From: Prostheceraeus crozeri
Lineage: Eukaryota > Platyhelminthes > Polycladida > Euryleptidae
Direction of reading: 5' to 3'
DNA: 64,000 bases
Assembly (NCBI GenBank): GCA_907163375.1
Contig: CAJQUW010012520.1
Location: 1-64,000 of the forward strand
Positions 45,074-55,746 of this stretch are shown piece by piece (position 1 is the first letter of the stretch; the number at the start of each line of letters is the position of its first letter). The notes beneath the pieces are model-generated. The model was given only the letters and a program-made list of their open reading frames with translations, did no database searches and had not been told where the DNA came from. A program made the translations under genes and the position numbers.

Positions 45074-46216
45074 ATGGTTTTATCAAAGTCTTCGCGCTAC
45101 AGTGTCACAAGATGTTCATGCGATAAAGTATACAGAGGGACCGAATACAAAAAGCACTTGAGACAGGTGGAACACATTGGGGAGCATAAGAAGGTCTTTG
45201 AAATAAAGACATGTGTCCATCATGCTGTGGAAGCAGACTCTGACTTTGAAGAATTTAGGAAAAGACATGACCAGTGTTCTAGTGCGTCTATTTCTAACTG
45301 CCACTTCAAAAAGTGGTTTGATGAATTGTATAGACGAAGGCAGGAGGAGAGGGCGGCTGTAAGACACATTGTCGACTTGGATGATGATGGGAGCGATCAT
45401 TTCCTCAGCGATACAAGCAGCAGTGAGGAGGAAGGGGAAGTACAGGAGGTGAGAGCCGTTTTCATGAGTGGTAAACAGGAATCTGAACATGCATCTGAAC
45501 ATGTAGAGAAGCCACTTAACACTTCTACGCCAAAGAAAGGAGGTATACGCGAACAAACAAGAGTTCTAGATAGAGATGAGTTGAAGGCGAAGGCATCACA
45601 GCAAGCCCATTACATGCTGCTCAAAGATCGCTATGAGGCCGTGAATAGACAAAATAAAGAGATGGTTCAGGACATAACCAAACTAGAAATTATATTGGGA
45701 ACGGTGAAAGTCTTACAGGAGGAAGTATTACAGCTGCAGAAGAGAGAGGAAACATTAATGAAAGAGAGGCGGGAATGGAAGGAGAAGGAAATGGCTTATG
45801 AGGAGGTAGTATCCGAGTTGAATCATCAGAGGCAGGAGGTTGACAGACTTGGTGTGATAGAGACGAACTGTCAAGGGATGAGAGAAGAAAATCATGATCT
45901 GAAGAGGAGACTTAGTCAGGCTGAAGACATCAACAAGGAAATGAAGAGAAGACACGTAGAGGTACACCTGCCAATCTACAGAAACCAAGTATGTGACGTG
46001 TCTACTGTTACATATGATTTAAACACCACGCAGGAGTACTGCGAGGGAGGTGGGGTCACCTGCATTCATGTCAGTATGGAGGTAGACGGTCGACTGTGTG
46101 ATTTTTCAGTGAGAAAAGTGAAGAGGAAAATTCCTAGTAAATTACTCGAACGTCATTGCTCTCAATCAACTCTAACACCATTTTTCTTTCTTACAGAGAT
46201 CTTCGAGCAAAAGTAG
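45074..46216 (+). CDS. Uncharacterised zinc-finger-like coiled-coil protein
   Basis: 380 codons, the longest ORF of the foldback centre. ATG 45,074 (AACATGG) lies 7 bp after a good splice acceptor (ttttatcttgcag), so an upstream non-coding exon is likely. Residues 14-35 form a C-x-C...H...H pattern (RCSCDKVYRG...KHLRQVEH), a possible zinc site. A Cys/His-containing region follows to about residue 90, then an acidic stretch (DLDDDGSDHFLSDTSSSEEE, about 103-122) and a long Glu/Lys/Leu coiled coil (about 170-300). The ORF end may be partly intronic: a donor-like GTGAGA (about 46,110) and acceptor tttctttcttacag (46,196) would give a short Ser/Arg-rich ending stopping near 46,230. No family recognised; no transposase motif seen. 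Chromatin or DNA binding would be inference. Confidence 0.55.
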   Translation: MVLSKSSRYSVTRCSCDKVYRGTEYKKHLRQVEHIGEHKKVFEIKTCVHHAVEADSDFEEFRKRHDQCSSASISNCHFKKWFDELYRRRQEERAAVRHIVDLDDDGSDHFLSDTSSSEEEGEVQEVRAVFMSGKQESEHASEHVEKPLNTSTPKKGGIREQTRVLDRDELKAKASQQAHYMLLKDRYEAVNRQNKEMVQDITKLEIILGTVKVLQEEVLQLQKREETLMKERREWKEKEMAYEEVVSELNHQRQEVDRLGVIETNCQGMREENHDLKRRLSQAEDINKEMKRRHVEVHLPIYRNQVCDVSTVTYDLNTTQEYCEGGGVTCIHVSMEVDGRLCDFSVRKVKRKIPSKLLERHCSQSTLTPFFFLTEIFEQK

Positions 46217-46239
46217 AGAGGAGTCGTAAACGGCCTTCA

Positions 46240-47618
46240 TGAGGCTAGTGAATGTCCCAAACAGCCTTTATGAGGCTACCCATAATGAGGCCAGAAAGTG
46301 TTTTCACTTTCTGACGGTTCCAAGCCAGTTGAACTCAGAGGATGGGTTGAAAATTGATGAAAGGGATGAAAGGATGGCCACTCACACGCCAAACGTATGC
46401 AAAAATCAAATTTCTATCTTCATTAGTTTGCAATCTCTCTTCACAGTGTGATGATTTTAAAACACTCATCTTCAGCGAGCTAAGAATGAATAATCAAAGT
46501 CTCCATTAAACTAGAGTTCTGAAGTAGCTCATACATGTTACTAGACATAAAAGCATCAAATGTTACTCGTATAAATTGAAATGAACCGCTGAAGCATCTT
46601 AGGTTCTCATAACCTTCTCACACCTGAGTAACAGGAATGTACAAGCCTGGGTCATGTACATGAATGCGATACAATTCACAACAGTCATTGCACAGTGATT
46701 AGAGTGTTAGAATACATGGTAGGGATTGTGTTCAGACCACTGCAGTAACGTTGTAGGAATAATTAAAGTGAAAAGTTGTGCTACATGAAATGAGTGATGC
46801 AAGATTAGCTCACATTGAAATGAATTGGTTGTGTAACAGAAAGCTGTGTGGGATTCAGCATATGTTTGAAGACAAGCGCTGTTAAAGGGTTTTGAGATGA
46901 TGTGAATTTTATCACATCATGTTCATGGATATAACAGAATGAATGCTTCTACTGGTTGAGTGTATGAGATAGAACACATAACATAGTTGTTGTATGTAAA
47001 TTAGAGGTTCATAATCGATGAAAGCAAAGATTGAGATTGCAAAGTTTAATGAATAGGTAGTGCAATTAACTGTTTGAATCAGTGGCATAGTTAAAAGAAA
47101 CAACAATATCAAATCGAGACATAATTATATAGCATCAGGACGTTTGGTTTATTTATGTAAAAGTTAAATAGAAGCAACTTGTTGATGCAACATGACATCA
47201 TGAGTGCGAAAGCAGGAATGACATGCCATGACTTGAGCATCCGTTGAAATTGATTGTATGTCAACTGCACATGAAATGTTATTTCCAAAAGCTTGACATG
47301 GACACATTAAGAGTTAAGTCACTGCAAGCCTTTCATATTGATGAGCATGTAGCAACACATGATTGAAAAATTACTAATGTCATAAATGTGGGAATCAGTG
47401 CATGTTTAGAGTCAGGTACTGCTAGTTGTTTCATGATAGTATTTGATATCGAAGATTTAGTGTAATGTATCACATGTTAATAGATTTCAGGTGTAATAGA
47501 ATAAATGTTGTTGCAGGTTTTGAGTGTATAGGATAGAACACATGAAATGAATTGTAAGTATAACAAAAAAGCTGTGTGGGTTTCAATAACATATCATCAA
47601 CATGCTGTGTCGTTTTCT
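46240..47618. other. Foldback centre, non-coding right part
   Basis: No supported gene. 46,720-46,860 repeats, with divergence, the sequence at about 43,650-43,790, and 47,530-47,618 repeats 43,735-43,790, so the centre is built in part from direct duplications. Confidence 0.5.
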
Positions 47619-47644
47619 TGTCGTTTCAACAGAGTGGATTGATT

Positions 47645-48125
47645 AAGGAAATAAAGTTACAACCATTTTTACTGTTTGCAAAGTTTGGAATAATATCAGA
47701 ATCATTTCAGTGCTTGTAAGATAGGTGAAGTATAAAATAAAGTCAAGACCATTTCACTGTTTGTAAAGTTAGAAATAAAGTTATAACCATCTCACTGTAA
47801 AGTTAGAAATAATGTCATAGACATTTCAATGTTTGTAAGATAGGTGAAGAATAAAGTTAGAATCATCTCACTGTTTGTAAAGCTAGAAATTAAAGTAGTT
47901 GTTTGTAAAGTCAGGAATTTTATCAGAATCATTTCAGTGTTAGTAAGATAGGTAAAGTATAGAATAGTGTCACAAGCACTTCACTGTTTGTAAGATAGGC
48001 AAAGTATAAAATAGTGTCACAAGCATTTCACTGTTTGCAAAGTTAGAAATAAAGTTGATGTTTGTAAAGGTTGAAATCATGTTAGAATCCTTTCAGTATT
48101 TGTAAAGTTAGAGATAATAGGTTTA
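47645..48125 (-). repeat. Array of 40-50-bp repeats, right arm
   Basis: Inverted counterpart of 41,590-42,085, built from tttgtaaagttagaaat and tttgtaagataggtgaag units. Confidence 0.8.
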
Positions 48126-48516
48126 ACAAGTACGTTAGAGAGTTGACTGTACTGAGATCTAAGGATGTGATGGTCACATTAGAATTCAAGTGATTGAATT
48201 TCATCTTAATGAAGATAGAAATGTGTTTGTAGGTGCATGTGGTGCAAGGGTGTCCTCACATTTCATCATATATCCTTCCCCTCTGCATTCCATATGCGAA
48301 GATATGTGGCGGGCTTGGGACCGCTTTAGCTGCATTAGAAGGAAGTTCTTATAAGAACTCATGATTCATTCACGAGGAAATGAGGTGAAACAGTGTGCTG
48401 TATGTGCGCATGATGATTTTATGAACTAAAGAACGCCCATCACTCACTCCATCACTGAAAGAAAACATGAACGAGTTGAGATAACAGCCATTCGTATGCA
48501 TGTGTAAAACTCTTAC

Positions 48517-48840
48517 TTCATCATCCGATATCACAATGACATCTTCACTCGCTTCCACTTCCTCACTTTCCGAGTCGTCACTCCACATCATCTCCTCTCT
48601 TTCGACCGTTTCGGCCTCGCTCGTTACCATCTCGGCCTCGCTCGTCACCGTCTCGGCCTCACTTTCCACCGTCTCGGTCTCTTGCCGTAGTCGACGGCTC
48701 ATATCTTCATTCAGGGTGAAGTAAGTATAATACTTCACAAATTCCACAGTGATATCCTCACCATAGACATCACTGTGGAATTCTTTTCGGCGGTGTATGA
48801 TGCGAAATGGCATCACACACGCTGTCGGCTTCTCAGACAT
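48517..48840 (-). CDS. Arm gene first exon: acidic protein with heptapeptide repeats and SUMO-interaction-like motif
   Basis: 108 codons from ATG 48,840, ending exactly at a donor-like GAA/GTAAGA (phase 0). The N-terminus MSEKPTACVMPFRII precedes four 7-residue repeats of the type ETVESEA (residues 56-82). An Asp/Ser/Glu stretch follows and ends in VIVISDDE, a hydrophobic core followed by acidic residues as in SUMO-interaction motifs. A TATAAAG lies about 30 bp upstream. No family recognised. The continuation exon is not identified. The opposite arm has the same block with a frameshift. Confidence 0.5.
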
Positions 48841-48870
48841 GACGGTGATAGTAAAATGCAATAGACTCTG

Positions 48871-48877
48871 CTTTATA
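48871..48877 (-). promoter_or_regulatory. TATA box of arm gene, right copy
   Basis: TATAAAG on the minus strand, 31 bp before ATG 48,840. Confidence 0.5.
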
Positions 48878-51237
48878 TGAGAATGATACAGCCTTTCAAA
48901 TGTCTGGTTCGCACAATCATATTGCTCTAAACTTATGGTTGGAGGAAGAAAGGGGAAGACATATTTTCATTGACTGCCATCCTCAACCACTCAACAAACT
49001 TAGATGCATTTATCGTGTGAATCTCCTTTCCAGTTCGATGGCAATGAGCTGTGTGGGAATCAGCTAGGTGAGAGGTCTGAGATGACGATGCGTTTTTGCA
49101 TCCTTATTCGTGGGACAGATGCGATAGATCTCTATTTAATGTGACAGACGGGTGCCAGAGAGAGAGAGAGAGCGCGCGTACATCTTTGTGTTCTACTCTA
49201 TCTGCTGAGGGGCAGCGCGACAAATAGGCGACAGATTGCACTCGTGATTCTTTGTGTGTACAGGAGGGGAACATCTGTTTCACTGATAGGTTTTATGATA
49301 AACATTTTGAATGGCAGCGTGTTGAATATTGCAAGCAATGTTAAATGTCAATCCGTGTGTCATTTTCACATCGTCTGCATTCGCACAGAAAATCACTTGA
49401 TGCAGGTTTCAATGTTGATTCTATTATCAATGCACGATTCGTTTAGAAATGAGACACGGTTTCATTTGACAAGCACATCAAAATCAAACTTTGATTCTAG
49501 CCTTTAATGCTCATGGACAGTCCTAATGTAATGTTCGCTTTTCCATACTCATGAAATAATTCCACTGACGTGTCAGTCAGTCTTGATCATTCAATGACAT
49601 TGCATGCTTTGCTGTTTCCTACTGATGAGCGTGTTCATTACACAGACGTGTTCATTTTGTGAGTTCAATGGTCGAGTCGTTGAACTAAGACTTATGCGTT
49701 TCTACAGGTTTCTAAACTTCAAATGCGACTGCAATCTATGAAAGTTTTACCAACATAAAGTTGTTGTCATAAAGTTTCTTACACCACGGTTCATGTTTAT
49801 GAATTTCATTTGAATGTCAGAAAGTTAGACTATATGTTCATCTGTCTATGATGAGTGTAAACGTTGTCACAGTTCTCCTTTATTTCCCGTAAAATAGTTG
49901 TGACACTTTTGTGTTTCACTTAATCTAGCAGGTTGATTTTTATCTCACACATGCTTTGAGTGTTTCCTAACTCATATGCATTCGACTTACAACGTTACAG
50001 GTTGTTATGTGTATACTTGTATGCTGTCGATGCAGAGTGCAAAAGCGTTTAACACTATGTGTCTTTATTTACAAAATAGTCTACACACGCATTCAATTTG
50101 ATAAAGGCAAGCAACACATTTAGTAAAGCTGGTACGCTAACGAGTGTGACTGCAGAAACATTTTTATAAAACTTTTTCAACGTTCGCTACGTTTCACAAC
50201 AGCCTGTCAAAGACTTCTTACAAAACTTATTTCAACGTTTGCGTTTAGACTTTTAAGCGAACATGTGCTTCACGCATTCTACACGAACGGTTAACGCATG
50301 TGATATAAAACCCTAAATCCAACCGTAGAGGAGCCTAGCCTTGGATTATGGACTTTTACGACCCATGCGATTCAATGTCATGGAACTAGCTCTCACACAC
50401 TCAACGTTTGTGACAAGACTTTACCTGGTTTTATAAAACATTCAACGCTTACCATAAGACCTTTTAACGCTGTGAAACAATCTACACAGAGCAGTAAAAC
50501 TTTCTAGCGCTGTGGTGAACACTGTTTTCATATAACATTCTAAACTCTCAGTCTCACTGCAGTAGAAAACTGCTTTTAGTAAACCTGATGAAGCTAATCT
50601 AACAGTCATGAAGTTTGAATTTTCTAATAAGGGAACATTTGGCAGCTGTCTCCAATAAAACTTTCTAACACTGTGAAAGTAAGTTACAAGACACTCTACA
50701 CTGTGCAGTAAAACCTTTTCGATAAAACTTTCTAGTGCTGGGATGAGTTCTGTCAGTCATAAACTTCAATGATAAAACTTTACTTTCACAAACGTACGTC
50801 GGGGTAAGATTATTTGACTACACTAGCGCTTACATTTAATGACATTTGTGTTTCGTAAAACGCCATGATCAAACTTTTCTAACTATACATCAACCTGTGT
50901 TGCAGCAAAACTTTTGTACAACTTGATACACTTTCTGACTACGTTCACAAGAGCTTGTTCACTAGTGAAGAGAGAAGTCTGTGATGTGTTGCATGTGGTG
51001 CAAGGGTGGCCTCCCAATTCATTCCATTCATCATTTCGTCTCCTTGATAGAGACAGTTATTAAAAGAACTTATGGTTCATTCTCACATGGTTGGCCAACT
51101 ATCGGGAGACAAGTGCAATGGAGATTTTATGAGGTAACCTGTGACAGATAGCTAAATGTCACCCAGGCGGTCAGAGTACACCGGTGAGACGAAAGGCAAC
51201 CACTTGGAAACATGAATCAGAGAGGTTTCACAAGGAT

Positions 51238-51243
51238 TACCAT
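51238..51243 (-). other. Empty Polinton insertion site in right arm
   Basis: The reverse complement reads ...tcaATGGTAatcc..., with a single ATGGTA. In the left arm the two flanks are separated by the whole Polinton with this hexamer on both sides. Confidence 0.9.
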
Positions 51244-52138
51244 TGACCACGTCCCGTGCAGTACTCATCGCTACGGACTTCACCGCTGTCTCGAAAGAAC
51301 GCCCACCAACAGGAAGTATGACACCGAAAATTTCCGTGACTTGCACCGTCAATGACTTGATAGTCAGACATGAAAACCGGTGGAGTTGGTAAGAGGAAAC
51401 AAGTCGTTGCTTTGATCAGCTTGATAGCAAGCCGTGATTCACAAGCGTTTTGCAACGGAGATGTTTAGATGCCACCCATGACAAGATAGCTAAGACTCAA
51501 CCGATTGGCGTTCAAAGTGCTACGTTGAGAACTGTGTCAAATGCCCAACATGGGTCGCCACAGCGGTTTCGGTCTAAAATATGACACACTCCCTTGCCAC
51601 ACTTATCACTACGGCATCATCCGCCGTCCCGAAGGAACACCCTGTCAGTGGAATATTACAGCAAAACTCTCCGTGTCTTGCTCGCTTGTATCATGGTAAG
51701 ACATGAGAAGACTGGCTCAGACATCATTAAAAATCCTTTCGTTGACTTCAGCAGGGTCGAAAAACCCAGAAAACCTCCAAAACAAGTGAATTTAAATTTT
51801 TCAACTTTTTAGCACTACTTATGAAATTTTATAAGTAGTCTGTCACTTAGGGCAGGTCAATAGCGACCGAACCTTTTTTGAATCAAGTCAAACGGACTTG
51901 TAGAAGCAAAGTTACAAGCCTTTAAAGTTTTGGAGTCTTTTATGGTCTGGAGACGAAGGCCATCTCCTGGCGAACCTCTAAGTCTGACGCCTTAGCTGAT
52001 ATCAGCAATGAAATTTTCTAAGTCGGTTTCTTAGAGAAACCTGGTTCTTCAGATTTCCAATGCTATCATCAGAGCTCCGGAGTTCACCTACCCCAACCAA
52101 GTCGGGAGGAGAACTGATTTCCACAAGCAGAGTTTCCA

Positions 52139-52146
52139 CTTATATA
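52139..52146 (-). promoter_or_regulatory. Candidate TATA promoter, right arm
   Basis: Inverted counterpart of the TATATAAG at 16,135. Confidence 0.35.
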
Positions 52147-52799
52147 GTTTGTGGCGATCAGCTGATGACGTAATATCCGTCATCCAAAAACCTTAAACCC
52201 GTCTATCTCCGGTTCTACTGCTCCGATTGACTTCAAATTTTGAGTGCCATGTTTTCTCGCTCTCCCCTTTCATTTAAGACATCCCTCGACTCTCTACGAT
52301 GACCAGGAGCCGAGCTGAAAAAACTCGGTCGTTTTTTCAAAAAGTTCCAAAATCTTGGAAAATGCGCAAAAACTCGATTTTCAACAGGCTCTCATTTGAA
52401 AACGAAGCCCTCCACAGATCTGAAAAGAGTGGATCCTAGAGAACAAAGTGCCGTCTTGCCCCTAAAAGAAACCCGAGCTCTTCATTCACTTCCAATCCTC
52501 CGCTATTGAGCGCCAATGGTGGCCACAATTTAACACTTTCAGGAAAAAAATCTCATTTGGAGATCCAACTTTTCAACTTTTTCTCTCCGATTGACTTGAA
52601 ACTCACCCTCTAGATGCAGAATGGCACGCTGATTCCAAATCTGGTCTCTGTTTTCCCGTCCGAGGCTTGGTTCACCCGCTAGAGCCGTTTTCGTAAAAAT
52701 TCTAACTCTGTCGTTTTTTCGCCAATGTCCCAAATTTTCAATTACGTCTCACCTCTATACGAAGGCAGATAGGAACAAGCCGTGTCTTCCACTGAATTT

Positions 52800-53750
52800 G
52801 TCTCACTCTTAGCTTTCAAATGAGCTATTGCACGACTTTCTACGATCTCTACCACCAAAGTTGGAAGATCGCTGCCGAGGGGGGGGGTCAGAACTTTTTC
52901 TCTCCGATTGAGTTGGGAAGAAATTCCTAGACCCAACATTGACCAAAACTTCCGAATTTGCACTCCGTTTTCCCATCCGAGCACTCCTTCATGTCGAAAA
53001 ACGACTTTTCTCATCCCAAAACATCCGAAACCTGACTTTTCCAACTCTGACGTTTTCCTACCATTTTCCTTCCTAAACCCAGGAAAATAGAACCAAACTG
53101 AGCTTTCCATTTTTTTTCCATTTTTCTCATTCTTAGCTTTCAAATGAGCTATTGCACGACTTTCTACGATCTCTACCACCAAAGTTGGAAGATCGCTGCC
53201 GAGGGGGAGGGGGGTCAGAACTTTTTCTCTCCGATTGAGGTGGGAAGAAGTTCCTAGACCCAACATTGGCCAAAACTTCCGAATTTGCACTCCGTTTTCC
53301 CATCCGAGGTCTCCTTCATGACGAAAAACGACTTTTCTCATCCCAAAACATCCGAAACCTGACTTTTCCAACTCTGACGTTTTCCTGCCATTTTCATCCC
53401 TAAAGCAAGGAAAATAGAACCAAACTGAGCTTTCCATTTTTTTTCCATTTTTCTCATTCTTAGCTTTCAAATGAGCGATCACAAGACTTTCTACGATCTC
53501 TACCACCAAAGTTGGAAGTCTGACAGGAGGGGGGGGGACGTCCTCAAAACTTTTTTCCGAATCTGCCTCTGTTTTTTCCCATCCGAACCTCTTCTGACCC
53601 GAAAAAAAAATTTTCCTCATCCCAAAACCACCAACACCGCCCTTTCCAACTCTGACCACCTTTTTCATTTTCATCCCTACAACCAGGAAAAAAAAAATCA
53701 CAAGACTTTCTACGATCTCTACCACCAAAGTTGGAAGTCTGACAGGAGGG
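52800..53750 (-). repeat. About 320-bp tandem repeats in right arm
   Basis: The anchor ctaccaccaaagttggaag ends at 52,867, 53,191, 53,518 and 53,737 (spacings 324, 327 and 219), one copy more than in the left arm. The plus strand is pyrimidine-rich. Because 324 and 327 are multiples of 3, a 328-codon minus-strand frame (53,728-52,742) stays open, but its sequence is explained by the repeat. Confidence 0.8.
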
Positions 53751-54362
53751 GGGGGACGTCCTCAAAACTTTTTCTCTCCGATTTCGCTGGAAACATCCTT
53801 CCTAACCCAAAATTTCACGTAGATTCCGAATCTGGCCTCTGTTTTCCCATCCGAACCCTCCTTCTGCCCGAAAAACGATTTTCCTCATCCCAAAACCACC
53901 AACACCCGCCTTTTTCCAACTCTGACGTTTTCAGAGATTCCACCCCTTGCCTCTCAGGAAAACTCCTCCCGCCTTCCTTCCCCACCCAAAATTTCACGCA
54001 GATTCCAAATCTGATCTCCGTTTTCACAACCAAACCCTCCTTCATGACGTTTTCCAACTTTTCTCATCCCAAAACCATCAACACCCACCCTTTTCTCACT
54101 CTATCCCTCACACATTCCTATCACCTTCCTTCCCATCCCTTACCGGAAAACTCCTTCCTTCCTTCCAGAGGGGGGTAGGGACCAGTTTTCTCCTCTCGGA
54201 CCCATTCCTCCCATCACATCCTTGACCACTTCCTTCCTCTCGCCAGAGGGGGGGATGACTCATCTTTGCACATTTTGGACTTGCGTCTGGGATGGGATTA
54301 CTACTGACATTCTCGACTTGTTGCCAATTCGCGGTTAAACGCTCAATTTACTACTACTGTCC

Positions 54363-54363
54363 C

Positions 54364-54415
<52 letters not shown>
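54363..54415. repeat. GA microsatellite
   Basis: About 25 GA units directly outside the right end of the foldback element. Confidence 0.95.
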
Positions 54416-54416
<1 letters not shown>

Positions 54417-55604
54417 ACATGCCAGCGTGGCTTAAAGGAGGTGACACCAATGGCAGGAAGCCATCAAGCAGCATCGCCAAGCATCTTCTTCGATGTGGCT
54501 GTGCCCCGTCCCCAGGATTCTCTGCGCTGAAGAAAGGAAGGTGTGAGCTTTATCTTGGTATAAGAGGCTCTGCACATTTACGGATTAAAGCCAGACCTTT
54601 GCGTCTAGAAGGAGACAGTTTTTACCCTATTTTACCTTGATAACTTTATCATTAGTCTTAACTTATTGTATTTAATGCTTTATTGTCTCGTCTCACTACA
54701 CATCAGTCATACCATGCTACGTTATATGATTGTCTGCTGATCATTACATGTGTCCATATCATGCCTGGCTTGTCATTCCGGAGTGCATCCCGTAGAGAGC
54801 CATCGAAATAGGCATATTGGTTCAATAAAACATTTTGCGATATTCTTTCTCTATAAAAACATTCTACACTTCGTTTCTCAAGCAATCGTCTTGAAAGAGA
54901 TCAGTGAAACATGTCTACACAATGGATTATTCCCTCAAAGCTTTGCAAGTCTGTCTGCAGGATTCATCATATATGAATATGAGATAGCGATCTTCCACTG
55001 TTCATCTTCTGACCAGAGATGATTGCTTCTATGTGACAGAGGGCTAAGAGATGCACTCTGCTGCCTCAGTGTTAATGGAAAGTCTGGAAGATTAGACCTA
55101 AATGAGGAAGTCTTCGAAGCTTTACAACGCAAGCATCCTCCAGCCCAGAAACACAATCAAGAATATGTTACAAATAAAACCGTTGACATTCAGTTGAAGC
55201 GGTTCTATTTGACGATATCGATGAAAATATTCAATATACAGCGCAACTCAACGACTGGCCGGATGTGATGGACCAAGTCGACTTCATTTGGGAGCAGAGA
55301 TGGAAGTGGGTCAACGAAACTTGACCCATGACCACCTGACCCACGGCATATGTGACCTAAGACCCACCGACTTTTCACGAAAACATGACCCACGACCCAC
55401 CTGACCCACAGGGTACCCTGACCCACCACATCTTTGACCCACCTGACCCACATAATGCAAGGTTGAATGATGTGAGTGCAATTTCCTTTTCTGGCATCAT
55501 CTTTAGTTTCATTTTCATTCAAGATTCTAGGTCTATCTAGGTAGATGTCTCGTAGTAAGTTTGTTAAGATTTGTTATGAAGATTCGAGTGTATCAGATCA
55601 CAAT
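54416..55604. other. Non-coding DNA, no gene seen
   Basis: No recognisable domain in any frame. 55,310-55,450 contains a degenerate minisatellite of acccacctgaccc and catgaccc units. Confidence 0.45.
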
Positions 55605-55746
55605 ATAACTTATATTGCAGCAATATCCCGCATAGCCACGGATGTTTGTGGTCATGCGTAATTACGCGTGGTTCACGCGTAATTACACGACCCAAACATC
55701 CGTGGCTATGTGGGATATTGCTGCAACATCTGTTATATAAGTTATT
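55605..55746. mobile_element. Long-hairpin MITE
   Basis: The two halves are nearly perfect reverse complements (agcaatatcccgcatagcca versus tggctatgtgggatattgct), around a loop near 55,671, with an 8-9-nt extra piece in the right arm. No ORF. A partial second copy lies at 56,036. Confidence 0.75.

Larger units (their letters stand above)
14161..54348. mobile_element. Giant foldback (long inverted repeat) element, interrupted by a Polinton
   Basis: Sequence from 14,161 to 42,104, after removing the 21.3 kb Polinton, is repeated in inverted orientation from 54,348 to 47,619. The arms are about 6.6 and 6.7 kb, the unique centre is 42,105-47,618 and the axis is near 44,860. Similarity is high throughout by eye, with indels mainly in tandem repeats. 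Outer homology ends at aattgagcg (14,161) and cgctcaatt (54,348). No flanking target duplication was found. The structure resembles a foldback transposon (sea urchin TU elements are a known smaller example), but no recognised transposase is present. A host segmental inverted duplication is the alternative. Confidence 0.7.
47619..54348 (-). repeat. Foldback right arm (uninterrupted)
   Basis: Reverse complement of 14,161-17,062 joined to 38,380-42,104. Includes the array 47,645-48,125, the intact exon at 48,517, the empty Polinton site at 51,238 and the tandem repeats at 52,800-53,750. Confidence 0.85.

Noticed and set aside
52742-53728. 328-codon minus-strand open frame in the right arm
   Set aside because: It is made of the 320-bp tandem repeat whose period is a multiple of 3. 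The left-arm counterpart is broken and the predicted residues follow DNA repeat structure, so no protein is called.
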